Shown: in pieces, positions 16,493-25,254 of the stretch | Numbering within the stretch: the stretch's first letter is position 1 | Layout: each line of letters starts with the position of its first letter | Assembly: GCA_016719485.1 (NCBI GenBank) | Contig: JADJZB010000025.1 | Span: forward strand, 147,903-211,902 | Length of the DNA stretch: 64,000 nt | Direction of reading: 5' to 3' | Source: Holophagales bacterium | GTDB lineage: Bacteria > Acidobacteriota > Thermoanaerobaculia > UBA5066 | Program-made: the position numbers and the translations under genes | The notes under the pieces: model-generated | The model's input: only the letters and a program-made list of their open reading frames with translations | Told to the model about the DNA's origin: nothing | The model's database searches: none

Positions 16493-17233
16493 ATGCGCCA
16501 TGGGAAGCGGATTGCCGTCGTCATGCCCGCCTACAACGCCGAGAAGACCCTCCTCAGGAGCTTCGAGGAGATCCCGAAGGAGTTCGTCGACGACATCCTT
16601 CTCGTCGACGACGCTTCCCGCGACGGGACCGTGGCGCTCGCCCGCACGATCGAGGGTCTCGAGGTCGTCGTCCACCCGGCGAACCGGGGCTACGGCGGAA
16701 ACCAGAAGACCTGCTACGGGACCGCCCTGGCGCGCGGGGCCGACGTCGTGGTCATGATCCATCCCGACCATCAGTACGACGCGTCGGTCCTCCACGACCT
16801 GATCGAGCCGATCGCCGAGGGGAAGGTCGACGCGATGTTCGGGAGCCGGATGCTCGGGGGGCGGCCTCTCGAGGGCGGCATGCCGAAGTGGAAGTACCTC
16901 GCGAACGTCTTCCTCACGGCCATCGAGAACGCGACCTTCTACCTCTACCTCACCGAGTACCACTCGGGCCTGCGCGCCTACTCGCGCCGCTACCTCGAGT
17001 CGGTGAACCTCGCATCCTTCTCCGACGACTTCGTCTTCGACACCGAGATCATCGCGGCCGGCATCTGGAAGGGGATGCGGATCCGGGAGATCCCGATCGT
17101 CACCCGTTACTTCGACGAGGCGTCGCAGATCAACTTCTTCCGCTCCTGCGTCTACGGTCTCTCGATCCTCGGCGTCATGGTCCGCTACAAGCTCCAGAAG
17201 TGGGGCTACCGCAGCGACCCGATCTTCCGGTGA
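16493..17233 (+). CDS. DPM-like GT2: polyprenyl-phosphate glycosyltransferase
   Basis: A 246-residue GT2 enzyme with VVMPAYNAEKTL near the N terminus, VDDASRDGT, the metal-binding region MIHPDHQYD (in place of DADLQ) and the GLRAYSRR segment. It has no C-terminal membrane helices, so it resembles soluble dolichyl-phosphate-mannose-type synthases that charge polyprenyl phosphate with a single sugar. The product would feed the surrounding GT-C enzymes. The ATG at 16493 has no ribosome site, which with the tiny divergent gap suggests a leaderless message. The stop overlaps the next start as GTGA. Confidence 0.88.
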   Translation: MRHGKRIAVVMPAYNAEKTLLRSFEEIPKEFVDDILLVDDASRDGTVALARTIEGLEVVVHPANRGYGGNQKTCYGTALARGADVVVMIHPDHQYDASVLHDLIEPIAEGKVDAMFGSRMLGGRPLEGGMPKWKYLANVFLTAIENATFYLYLTEYHSGLRAYSRRYLESVNLASFSDDFVFDTEIIAAGIWKGMRIREIPIVTRYFDEASQINFFRSCVYGLSILGVMVRYKLQKWGYRSDPIFR

Positions 17234-19498
17234 AGCGTTTTCTCCCGGCCGCCTTCGCCGCGCTCGTCCTCGTCGCCGTCGCCGTCGCGAACCTCGACCT
17301 CCTCTCGGGGCGCGCGACCCCCTCGTTCCGCGACATCGCCACGACGCAGCGCCCGGCCCGCGCCCTGGCCGCTTCGCTCGACGGCGCTTCGCTCAACCCG
17401 CACGCCTCCTTCGGTCAGCCCTTCCGGGCCAACCCGAACCTCGTCCTGGCCTACCCCTTCCCCGTGGCGCCCCGGTGGCTCGGCGTCCAGATCCTGCTTC
17501 ATGCGGCGCTCGGAGGGCTCGGGTTCCTCCTGTTCCTGAGCCTCCTCGGCCGCACCCCGCTGGCCGCCCTCGCCGGCGCGCTCGCGTTCTCGTTCTCCGG
17601 CTTCGCCCTCTCCTGCACCGCGTTCCTGAATGCCGCGACGACGCTCGCGTGGATCCCCTGGCTCCTCGCTTCCGTCGCGACCGCGCGGCTCGAGGGGCGC
17701 CGTCCTCTCCAGCTCGGTCTCCTCGGGGTCGCCGCCAGCAGCGCCCTGCTCGCGCACGCGGGCGAGCCGGCGCTGGGCCTCCTCGGGATCCTCCTCGCCT
17801 TCGCCTTCGCTCTCGCGGGCCCCCGCGGAACGCGCCTTCGGCCCATCGGCGCCCTCATCGGCGGCGGTCTTCTGGCGTCGCTCGCCGCGGCGCCGTACCT
17901 CCTCGAGGTCCTCCGGGCGACGGAAGCCTCCTCCCGCCGTCTGCGCGGCTTCTCGTGGGCCGAGTTCTCCGCGGTCGGCTTCCACCCGCTGCGGCTCCTC
18001 GAGACCCCATTCCCGTTCCTCTTCGGCGACCCGTCGCGGACCCTCTCGGGTGCCTTCTGGGGCTTCGCCGCTTCGCAGGGGAACCCGCCCTACCTCGCGT
18101 CGCTCTCCTTCGGGGTCCTGCCGCTGCTCCTCGCCGCGACCTTCGCCCTCTCTCCGAGGCGGCGCGAGGGACGGTTCTGGCTCGCCGCGGCGGGGCCTCG
18201 CGTTCCTGGTCTCGTTTCTCCCGTGGATCCCGGGTGCGCGCGCTCTCTACGAGGCCCTCCCGTTCCTCCACTCGGTCCGTTATCCCGTGAAAGCGCTCCT
18301 GATCGCCACGATCGCCGTCGCCGTACTCGCATCCCTCGCCGTCGAGCGCCTCCTCCTCGAGGAGGCGCTCCCCCGCTGGCGCTCCCGCGCCGGTTTCGCC
18401 CTTCTCGTCCTCGCCGGGCTCCTCGGTATCGTGGCCGTCGCCTCCCGCGTCCGGCCCGAGCTGCCGCAGCGCCTGCTCCTTTCCCTCTGGGACCCCTCGT
18501 GGGCCTCGGACCCGGGCGTCGTCCTCGCGCCGGTCCTCGCGCGGCTCCCCCGCCAGGCGGCGGCTTCCGCCGCGCTGGTTCTCGCCCTCGGGCTCCTCCT
18601 CTCCCGCGGTCTCGGCGACCTGCGCGGCCGCGCGCTCCTCCTCCTCGCGCTCGCGGCCGAGGGGCTCACGCACGCCCGGTTCCATCTCCCGCGTGCCCCT
18701 TCCGAGTGGTTCGACCGGCCGTCGCCGCTCGTCGCGGCGGCCGCGCGCGTTCCGGGACGCGTCTTCGAGTGGACCGGGAAGGACATCGACGCCGTGAGGC
18801 GGGGGCTCTCGGGCCCCCTGCCGGCCGACGAGAGGTACGCCCTCTCCCTCGCCCAGGTCTCGCAGGGCTGGGCGCTCGCCGGCGCGCCCCATGGCCTCCG
18901 CTACGCGTACGACCCCGACCCCGACGGGAGCTACACGCTCCTCGACCGCTTCGCCCGGAACGTCGTCACGGAGCGGGACTGGCCCGCCCGGCTGAAGTGG
19001 CTCCGCGCGGCCGGCGTCGGAAGCGTCATCGCCGGCGACGTCCCGCCCGGTCTTCCGGGCCTCGTTCCGCTCTTCACCGAGGGACGCATCGGACCGGCGG
19101 CGACCCTCTACCGTCTCGCGGACCCGCTTGCGGGCACGCGGCGGCTCTCGCGTGTCCGGGGCGCAGCCTCGGTCAGCGCGGCGGTCGCGATCGTGGACGA
19201 CGCGACCTTCGACCCCGCCACCGACGGCGTCGTCGCCGGGCGCCCTCCGGTCGGAACCGACGTTCCCGACGCCGATCCCGAGGCCCGCGCCCGCGTCGTC
19301 GCCGAGGGCCCCGACGCCCTCGTCGTCGAGACGAGCGGTTCGAGCCCCGCACTCCTCCTCGTCGACCGCTCCTTCACGCCGCGCGTGCGGGCGACGGTGA
19401 ACGGCGGAGAAGGAACGGTCTACGCGACCCAGATCCACCTCGTCGGTGTCGCGGTGCCGTCCGGGAAATCGCGGGTCGAGATCCTGCTGGCGCCCTGA
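17230..19498 (+). pseudogene. YfhO-like membrane protein, broken by a one-base frameshift
   Basis: The frame opens at GTG 17230 (GTGA overlap) and reads a YfhO-like protein (NLDLLSGRATPSFRD, then GQPFRANPNLVLAYPFP) up to FWLAAAG near 18190. It then continues one base later in another frame as LAFLVSFLPW... to the stop at 19498, including HSVRYPVKALLIATIAVA and a C-terminal beta-domain. Removing one G from the GGGG run at 18192-18195 restores a single frame of about 755 residues across a continuous membrane segment (AAAGLAFLVSFLPW). The rest is well preserved, so this is probably a sequencing indel or a very recent mutation. It is the third YfhO-like gene of the window and would work with the preceding GT2. 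Confidence 0.8.
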
Positions 19499-19524
19499 CG
19501 GATCCCCCGCAGAGCGGAGAACAT

Positions 19525-19583
19525 GGGGTCAGGTCCAGAACGGTGTATTGTTTTCAACAATACACCGTTCTGGACCTGACCCC
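19525..19583. repeat. Perfect 28-bp inverted repeat (palindrome) with GGGGTCAGGTC ends
   Basis: Arms 19525-19552 and 19556-19583 are exact reverse complements around a 3-base spacer. The arm starts with GGGGTCAGGTC, the core shared with the repeats at 39312, 51555 and 55074. It sits between two convergent genes, so its transcript would form a 28-bp hairpin. It resembles the REP-type palindromes mobilised by Y1 (RAYT) transposases; no such transposase is in the window. Confidence 0.9.
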
Positions 19584-19595
19584 GATTTCTCCATC

Positions 19596-20522
19596 TTACG
19601 ATTGACCCGCGGGCTCTCCGGTCGCCACCGGGACCGACCTTCCACGGACGGCCGTGAACCGGAGCGGTCGTGCCGGGAGTGCGCCGGCGCCGGCTGCGGC
19701 GTCGGAGAGGGTCACGAAGGAGACTCCGTCCTCGACCCAGGCCTCGAGCTGCCGGGCGAAGAGGCCCGCGAACGCCCGCCCTCCCTCGATCTCCGTGTGG
19801 ACGGAGTGGACGCTGATTCCCTCCGCCTCTCGAACGGCCCGCCGAAGGGAGTCGACCGCCCCGTCGCGTTTCTCCCCGCGGAACTCGTCGAAGGCGAGGA
19901 GCTCGTCGAGCGTCGGAAGGGTGGAGGGGACCTCCACGAGCGAGGACGTGGTCCCGTCGGACCGGAGCGGACGGAAGGGCGGCCCTCCGCGTGTGTCCGA
20001 AGCCACGCGGATGCCGCGCGATTCGTAGGCTTCTACGGAAAGGCCGTTCGCCGTCCACCCGGGCGCTCCCGCCACTTCCGCCGCCCGGCCGAAGACGTCG
20101 GCGAACCGCTCCGCCGCCCGGCCGAACGTCGCGAAGACCTCGCCCCGATCCATCCGCGGCAGCCGGTCGTGCCAGTCGACGTGGTCCCAGGCGTGGACGC
20201 CGCACTCGTGTCCCGCCGCGGCCGCCTCGCGCATCCGGAGGACGGCGTCCTTGCGCGTGCCGATGTCGGGCGCCGGCAGGAGCGTTCCGTAGAGCATCGT
20301 CCGGATTCCGTAGGACGCGGCCGGCGAGGCGCTCATGACCTTCTTCACGAAGCCGCGCCGAAAGACGCGCTTTACCGCCTTCCCGGTCGAGTCGGGTCCG
20401 AGCGAGAAGAGAAACGTGGCGCGCGCGCCGTGGCGGGCGAGGAGGTCGAGGAGGCGGGGAACCCCCTCGACCGTCCCTCGAAGCGTGTCGACGTCGACCT
20501 TCAGGGCGAGGCGCGGAGGCAG
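19596..20522 (-). CDS. arnD: Undecaprenyl-phosphate 4-deoxy-4-formamido-L-arabinose deformylase ArnD, apparent CTG start
   Basis: About 308 residues closely matching ArnD: LKVDVDTLRGTVEGVPRLL at the N terminus, ATFLFSLGPDSTGKA, the metal-binding AGHECGVHAWDHVDWH, then GWTANGLSVEAYESRGI, PFRPL and VHSVHTEIEGG. ArnD removes the formyl group from undecaprenyl-phosphate-Ara4FN. The frame is open upstream to 20578 but contains no ATG, GTG or TTG before the conserved core. A CTG at 20522 gives a seven-residue lead before VDVDT, as in other ArnD proteins, and has GAGGTG seven bases upstream. The first standard start (GTG 20348) would delete the conserved N-terminal strand and metal Asp residues. Last gene of the arn operon. 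Confidence 0.88.
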   Translation of the reverse strand: MPPRLALKVDVDTLRGTVEGVPRLLDLLARHGARATFLFSLGPDSTGKAVKRVFRRGFVKKVMSASPAASYGIRTMLYGTLLPAPDIGTRKDAVLRMREAAAAGHECGVHAWDHVDWHDRLPRMDRGEVFATFGRAAERFADVFGRAAEVAGAPGWTANGLSVEAYESRGIRVASDTRGGPPFRPLRSDGTTSSLVEVPSTLPTLDELLAFDEFRGEKRDGAVDSLRRAVREAEGISVHSVHTEIEGGRAFAGLFARQLEAWVEDGVSFVTLSDAAAGAGALPARPLRFTAVRGRSVPVATGEPAGQS

Positions 20523-20526
20523 GACG

Positions 20527-21558
20527 CTACACCTCGGGCGTCGTCCGCCCGGAGAGGTAGAAGTCGAGCGTCCTCTTCAGGCCCGTCGGGAAATCGGTCG
20601 ACGGCGTCCAGCCGAGACACTCCTTCGCCTTGCGGATCGACGGGACACGCGTCGTGATGTCCTGGTAGTTCGCGCCGTAGTAGTCGGCGGAGGAGACCTC
20701 GACGACCTTCGCGTCCCTCGCGAGCGGGGCGAACCTCTCGTAGGTCCCGACCGCCGCGAGGAGCAGCTGCGCGAGCTCGCGGATCGAGAGGTCGGCCTCG
20801 GGGTTGCCGAGGTTGAAGATCTGACCGTCGGCGCAGCCGTTCTCGTTGACGAGGATCTTCATCAGCCCGTCGATCCCGTCCTCGATGAACGTGAAGGAGC
20901 GCCGCTGGTGCCCTCCGTCGACGAGCTTGATCGGGACGCCGTAGAGGATGTTGTGGAGGAACTGCGTCAGGACGCGGCTCGACCCCTCCTTCGGCGCGTC
21001 GACGTCGTCGAGGTGCGGGCCGTACCAGTTGAAGGGGCGGAAGAGGGTGAACCGCAGGCCGTTCGCGTTTCCCATCGCCCAGATGACCCGGTCGAGGAGC
21101 TGCTTGGAGGCGGAGTAGATCCAGCGCTCCTTGCGGATCGGGCCGTAGACGAGCGGCGAGGAGTCCTCGTCGAACTCGCGGTCGGGGCACATCCCGTAGA
21201 CCTCCGACGTCGACGGGAAGACGACCCGCTTGCCGTACTTGGCCGCCATCTTGACGATGCGGAGGTTCTCCTCGAAGTCGAGCTCGAAGACCGAGAGCGG
21301 GTTCTTGACGTAGGTCGCGGGCGTGGCGATGGCGACGAGCGGGAGGACGACGTCGCACTTCTTGACGTGGTACTCGATCCACTCGCGGTTGATGGCGATG
21401 TCGCCCTCGAGGAAGCGGAACCTGCTGTCGTCGAGGAACTCCGTGATCCGGTCGCTGCCGACGTCGAGGCCGTAGACCTCCCAGTCCGTCGTGCCGAGGA
21501 TTCGCCGCGTGAGGGCGTTGCCGATGAAGCCGTTGACTCCGAGGATGAGGACGCGCAT
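20527..21558 (-). CDS. arnA: UDP-glucuronate decarboxylase, ArnA C-terminal-type, free-standing
   Basis: A 343-residue extended short-chain dehydrogenase matching the C-terminal half of ArnA. It has the Rossmann motif GVNGFIGNAL at residues 8-17, EWIEYHVKKCDVVLPLVAIA, the STSEVYG segment with catalytic Ser/Thr, Tyr-x-x-x-Lys in YSASK, and LFRPFNWYGP. It oxidises and decarboxylates UDP-glucuronate to the UDP-4-keto-pentose that ArnB then aminates. In enterobacteria it is fused behind the formyltransferase; here the formyltransferase is the preceding separate gene, 18 bases upstream. Cytoplasmic. Clear start at ATG 21558. Confidence 0.93.
   Translation of the reverse strand: MRVLILGVNGFIGNALTRRILGTTDWEVYGLDVGSDRITEFLDDSRFRFLEGDIAINREWIEYHVKKCDVVLPLVAIATPATYVKNPLSVFELDFEENLRIVKMAAKYGKRVVFPSTSEVYGMCPDREFDEDSSPLVYGPIRKERWIYSASKQLLDRVIWAMGNANGLRFTLFRPFNWYGPHLDDVDAPKEGSSRVLTQFLHNILYGVPIKLVDGGHQRRSFTFIEDGIDGLMKILVNENGCADGQIFNLGNPEADLSIRELAQLLLAAVGTYERFAPLARDAKVVEVSSADYYGANYQDITTRVPSIRKAKECLGWTPSTDFPTGLKRTLDFYLSGRTTPEV
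20530..20535 (-). promoter_or_regulatory. Ribosome binding site GAGGTG before the CTG start of arnD
   Basis: GAGGTG lies at the 3' end of the upstream gene, seven bases before the CTG at 20522. It supports a non-standard initiation codon. Confidence 0.6.
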
Positions 21559-21576
21559 CGCGCCTTTCCGGCCGCC

Positions 21577-22491
21577 TCAGCCCCGGGCCAGGGTCCAGGC
21601 CCGGAACGCAGCCTCGTTCAGGTCCGGCTGCCCCTCCGGGCGCGCCAGGAGAATTTCCACGGGGCGGTCGTCTCCGCAATAGACGATGACGGACTTCTCC
21701 GTCAGCTCGATCTTCTCGGGGAAGGTGTCGTGGCCGCCGTAGCCCGAGAGCCGCGTTCTCCAGATCGTCACGCGCGGGCCGAAGATGTCGGTGAAGGCAC
21801 CGGGCCACGGGTGGGTCACGGCGCGGACGAGGTCGTGGACCTCCTGCGCCGGGCGGAACCAGTCGATGAGGCCGTCCTCGGGCTTGCGGCCCCCGAAGTA
21901 GGAGCCCTTCGACAGGTCGAGAGGGACGCGCGGGGCCGTCCCCGCCTTCAGCTTCGGCCAGCTCCGCGCGAGGACGGTCACGGCCGCCTCGGTGACACGG
22001 CGGGCCACGGTGAGCGCCTCGTCGTCGGGCCCTATCGGGACCGGCTCCTGGTCCACGAGGTCTCCTGCGTCGGGCTTGTCGGTCATGTAGTGGAGGGAGG
22101 CGCCGGTGACGGGGGCCCCCTTCAGGATGGCCCAGTTCACGGGCGACCGGCCGCGGAACGCGGGGAGAAGGGAGCCGTGCATGTTCAGGGCCCCCATCAC
22201 GGGGATCGAAAGGACCCTCGCCGGGATCAGTTTCCGGAAGTAGAAGGAGAAGAGGACGTCGGGCCCGGCGGCCCGGATCACCGCCTCCTCCGACGGGGCG
22301 TCGATCGACGCGACGAGCTTCACCGGAACGCCACGCGAGCGGGCGAGGTCGGCGACCGGCTCCCACCAGCGCTCCTCGCCGGGGGCGTCGGGGTGCGTGT
22401 AGACGAGCTTGACGGGCTCACCCGCGTCGAGGAGCCACTTCGTACAGCGGTACCCGACGTCGCCGTATGCGCAGATGACGATTCCGCTCAT
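21577..22491 (-). CDS. arnA: UDP-L-Ara4N formyltransferase, ArnA N-terminal-type, free-standing
   Basis: A 304-residue formyltransferase like the N-terminal half of ArnA. It shows the 10-formyl-THF binding/catalytic region with NMHGSLLPAFRGRSPVNWAI, DAGDLVDQEPVPI, and a C-terminal OB-like part (HPWPGAFTDIFG). The catalytic Asn-His-Asp set of this fold is present (NMHG and the TDKPDAGD region). It formylates UDP-L-Ara4N before ArnC acts. The ATG at 22491 overlaps the ArnC stop as ATGA, indicating coupling. Confidence 0.92.
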   Translation of the reverse strand: MSGIVICAYGDVGYRCTKWLLDAGEPVKLVYTHPDAPGEERWWEPVADLARSRGVPVKLVASIDAPSEEAVIRAAGPDVLFSFYFRKLIPARVLSIPVMGALNMHGSLLPAFRGRSPVNWAILKGAPVTGASLHYMTDKPDAGDLVDQEPVPIGPDDEALTVARRVTEAAVTVLARSWPKLKAGTAPRVPLDLSKGSYFGGRKPEDGLIDWFRPAQEVHDLVRAVTHPWPGAFTDIFGPRVTIWRTRLSGYGGHDTFPEKIELTEKSVIVYCGDDRPVEILLARPEGQPDLNEAAFRAWTLARG

Positions 22492-23447
22492 GGCTCCTCC
22501 TTTCCCGCGTGGACGCGGCGGACGAGGAAGCGCGGGCGGCCACGCACCTGCTGGTAGATCCGCCCGACGTACTCGCCGACCATTCCCACGCCCGCCATGA
22601 TGACCCCCATCACGAGGAACGCGAGAGCGAAAAGCGTGAAGACCCCCTCCACCTCGGAGCCGACGATGACGCGCCGGACGAGAAGGAAGAGGCCGAAACC
22701 GAACCCGAAGAGCGCCGTCAGGAACCCGAGGAGGCCGAACAGCTGGAGGGGGACGACCGAGAAGCCGGTCATCAGGTCGAAGTTGAGCCGCACGAGACGC
22801 AGGAGCGAGTACTTCGACTCCCCCTCCGCCCTCTCCTCGTGCGCGACCTCGATCTCGACGGGCCTGCGCGCGTAGAGCTGCGCCAGCGCCGGGATGAACG
22901 TCGAGACCTCGTCGGACGCGGTCATCACGTCGACGACGTCGCGGTGGTAGCCCCGCAGCATGCAGCCGTAGTCGCCGAGCCGCATGCCGGTCAGGAGCCC
23001 GGTCGTCCGGTTCACGAGGCGCGAGGCGGCCTTCCGGAAGAGCGAGTCCTTTCTCTTCGTCCTCACCGTCCCGACGACGTCGTACCCCTCGTCCATCTTC
23101 GCCACGAGCTTCGGGATCTCCTCCGGCGGGTTCTGCAGGTCCGCGTCGAGCGTGATGACGTACTCGCCGTCCGTCTCCCCGAACGCGGCCATGATCGCCA
23201 TGTGCTGCCCGGCGTTGCGCAGGAGCTCGACCGCCTTCACGCGCCCCGGACACCCCCGGGCGGCCTCCTTCAGGAGGGCGAGCGAACGGTCGCGCGAGCC
23301 GTCGTCGACGAAGACGACCTCCCACGGCCTCCCCAGCCCTTCGAGAACCGGTACGAGCCTCGGAAGGAGGTGCGGCAGGTTCCTCTCCTCGTTGTAGACG
23401 GGGATGACGATGGAGACCTTGCGGGCGGCGGGGGCGGAATTCGTCAC
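22488..23447 (-). CDS. arnC: Undecaprenyl-phosphate Ara4FN transferase ArnC
   Basis: A 319-residue GT2 with two C-terminal membrane helices (about 230-260 and 270-295). Motifs: VIPVYNEERNLPHLL, FVDDGSRDRS, RNAGQHMAIMAAF, DADLQNPPEE and LGDYGCMLRGY, all typical of ArnC. It moves 4-deoxy-4-formamido-L-arabinose from UDP to undecaprenyl phosphate on the cytoplasmic side. GTG start at 23447. Only 67 bases separate it from the upstream arnT stop, so it is part of the same transcript. Confidence 0.92.
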   Translation of the reverse strand: MTNSAPAARKVSIVIPVYNEERNLPHLLPRLVPVLEGLGRPWEVVFVDDGSRDRSLALLKEAARGCPGRVKAVELLRNAGQHMAIMAAFGETDGEYVITLDADLQNPPEEIPKLVAKMDEGYDVVGTVRTKRKDSLFRKAASRLVNRTTGLLTGMRLGDYGCMLRGYHRDVVDVMTASDEVSTFIPALAQLYARRPVEIEVAHEERAEGESKYSLLRLVRLNFDLMTGFSVVPLQLFGLLGFLTALFGFGFGLFLLVRRVIVGSEVEGVFTLFALAFLVMGVIMAGVGMVGEYVGRIYQQVRGRPRFLVRRVHAGKEEP

Positions 23448-23514
23448 GGGCTTCCGATTTTATGGGACGGCGTCCCGCGGGCCGAACGCCGCCCCGGCGG
23501 GCGGCCCGGCACCC

Positions 23515-25254
23515 TCACGGCCGGTTCGCGACGAGATAGAACTTCCCATTGGGGCTCTTCGCGAGGACGTGCGGCAGGGAAAGGCCGCGGGCGGGGTTTC
23601 CGAAGTCGCGAAGGTGGCCGAAGTGGACGATGCAGAGGACCCGGGCGGGCCCGTGCCACTTCCGGGCGAACTCTTCGTCGGACAGGTAGAGACCGCGGCG
23701 GCGGGCCTCCTCGCGCCCGAAGTCGAGCTCGCTCCACGGGAGGCCGGCGATGGGCGTCAGCCTCTTGGTGTAGAAGGCTGGCGCCTGCACGTAGTGCCCC
23801 TTCTGCAGGAGGAGGTCGTCGGGACGCAGCTCGCGCTTCAGGACGGCCACCATTGGCCAGGGAGTGATGGACCTGGCGACGGAGGGGAGAGCGAAAACGA
23901 GAGCCGCGACGAACCCGATCCACGGGGCCGCGACCGTGAGGGCGAGGCGTTCCGTCGAGGCGGGCCTCCGCGGGGAGCGGGCGTCGCCCCGGGCCGGGAG
24001 AAGGTTCAGGAGGGCCCCGAGGCCGAGAAAGGCCGTCGCGACGGCGGCCTCGGCCACCACACCGTACCGGGCCGCCATCCCCGCCCCAAAAGCGTATGCG
24101 GCGACGGCGCCGGTCAGAACGCCGAAGAGAAGACCCGCGACCCTTCTCTCCGGGCGCAGCGGCGCTCCCCGCTGCCGGGCCCTCTCGAGGCCGAGCGCGA
24201 CGAGGACGGCCACGGCCGGCCAGACCGGAAGGATGTAGGGAACGAGCTTCGACCGCGACGCCGTGAAGAAGAGGAGGACGAGGATCCAGAAGACCTGGAG
24301 GAACGCTTCGGCGCCCCTCTCCCGCCATTCCCCGCGGCGGACCGAGGGAAAGGCCCCCGCGAGCCTGCCCAGGTACGGGGTCCATGGGAGCAGGCCCAGG
24401 AGGAGTGCCCAGACGAAGATGAGAGGGTTGGCGCTCCGGCGGTGCCCGGTCTCGAAGTACCGCCGGAAATGCTCGCCGACGACGTAGAAGTCGAACCACT
24501 CCTTGTCGCGGCGCGCAATGGCGAGGTGCCACGGCAGGACGAGGGCGAGGAACAGGATCAGGGGCCCGGGCGAGAAGAGTCTCGGCACGATCGAGATCCT
24601 CCTCGACAGGAGTGCCCAGACGAGGATCGCCCCCCCGGGAAGGACGAGGCCGACGAGGCCCTTGAGCATCACGGCCGCCGCGCAGGAGAAGTGGAGGAGG
24701 TAGAGCGCGGCCCGGGCGCGTCCCCGGTCCCCAGATCGCTCGTGCTCCTGGAAGGAGGCGAAGGCGAACGCCGCCGACGAGAGGGCCAGCGAGAGGGGGG
24801 GATCGATGATGTTGAGGCGGGCGAGCGCGACGACGAGCAGCGACGTCGCCACGATCAGCCCCGCCAGGAGGGCGACCCTCTCCCCGAAGCGCCGCCGGGC
24901 GAAGAGGACGGTGACGAGGACCATCCCGGCGGCCGAGAGCTTCACCGGGAGGCGCGCCGCCCACTCCTCCTCGCCGAACAGGGACATCGACGCCGCGACG
25001 GCCCAGTAGTGGAGCGGCGGCTTCTCGTAGTACCGATACCCGTTCAGGCGCGGCGCGACGAGGTCGCCGGTGGCGAGCATCTCGCGGGGGATCTCGGCGT
25101 AGCGCGACTCGTCGGGCTCGAAGAAGGGGGTGTGCCCGGTCTCGACGACGAGGAACGTGACGGCGATCGCGAGGAGCGTCCAGAGGAGGACGCGGGAGGC
25201 GACCGGAAGCGGCTCGGCGCGGAAGCGGCTCCCGCTCGTCAGGTACGGGCCCAA
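23515..25254 (-). CDS. arnT: Lipid A 4-amino-4-deoxy-L-arabinosyltransferase ArnT-like
   Basis: A GT-C enzyme of about 579 residues. The first periplasmic loop has PDESRYAEIPREM followed by GDLVAPRLNGYRYYEKPPLHYW, the ArnT catalytic signature including the acidic pair. About twelve membrane segments and a C-terminal periplasmic domain follow (KGHYVQAPAFYTKRLTPIAG). ArnT transfers L-Ara4N from undecaprenyl phosphate to lipid A phosphates, which lowers binding of cationic peptides. Start uncertain: TTG at 25254 has a purine-rich GGGGGAG site upstream and overlaps wzt by 16 bases; CTG at 25242 would give a CTGA overlap. Codons further upstream only read the wzt gene. Confidence 0.88.
   Translation of the reverse strand: MGPYLTSGSRFRAEPLPVASRVLLWTLLAIAVTFLVVETGHTPFFEPDESRYAEIPREMLATGDLVAPRLNGYRYYEKPPLHYWAVAASMSLFGEEEWAARLPVKLSAAGMVLVTVLFARRRFGERVALLAGLIVATSLLVVALARLNIIDPPLSLALSSAAFAFASFQEHERSGDRGRARAALYLLHFSCAAAVMLKGLVGLVLPGGAILVWALLSRRISIVPRLFSPGPLILFLALVLPWHLAIARRDKEWFDFYVVGEHFRRYFETGHRRSANPLIFVWALLLGLLPWTPYLGRLAGAFPSVRRGEWRERGAEAFLQVFWILVLLFFTASRSKLVPYILPVWPAVAVLVALGLERARQRGAPLRPERRVAGLLFGVLTGAVAAYAFGAGMAARYGVVAEAAVATAFLGLGALLNLLPARGDARSPRRPASTERLALTVAAPWIGFVAALVFALPSVARSITPWPMVAVLKRELRPDDLLLQKGHYVQAPAFYTKRLTPIAGLPWSELDFGREEARRRGLYLSDEEFARKWHGPARVLCIVHFGHLRDFGNPARGLSLPHVLAKSPNGKFYLVANRP

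Noticed and set aside
19596..20348. A 250-residue deacetylase starting at GTG 20348
   Set aside because: It would remove the conserved ArnD N terminus that is encoded in frame just upstream.
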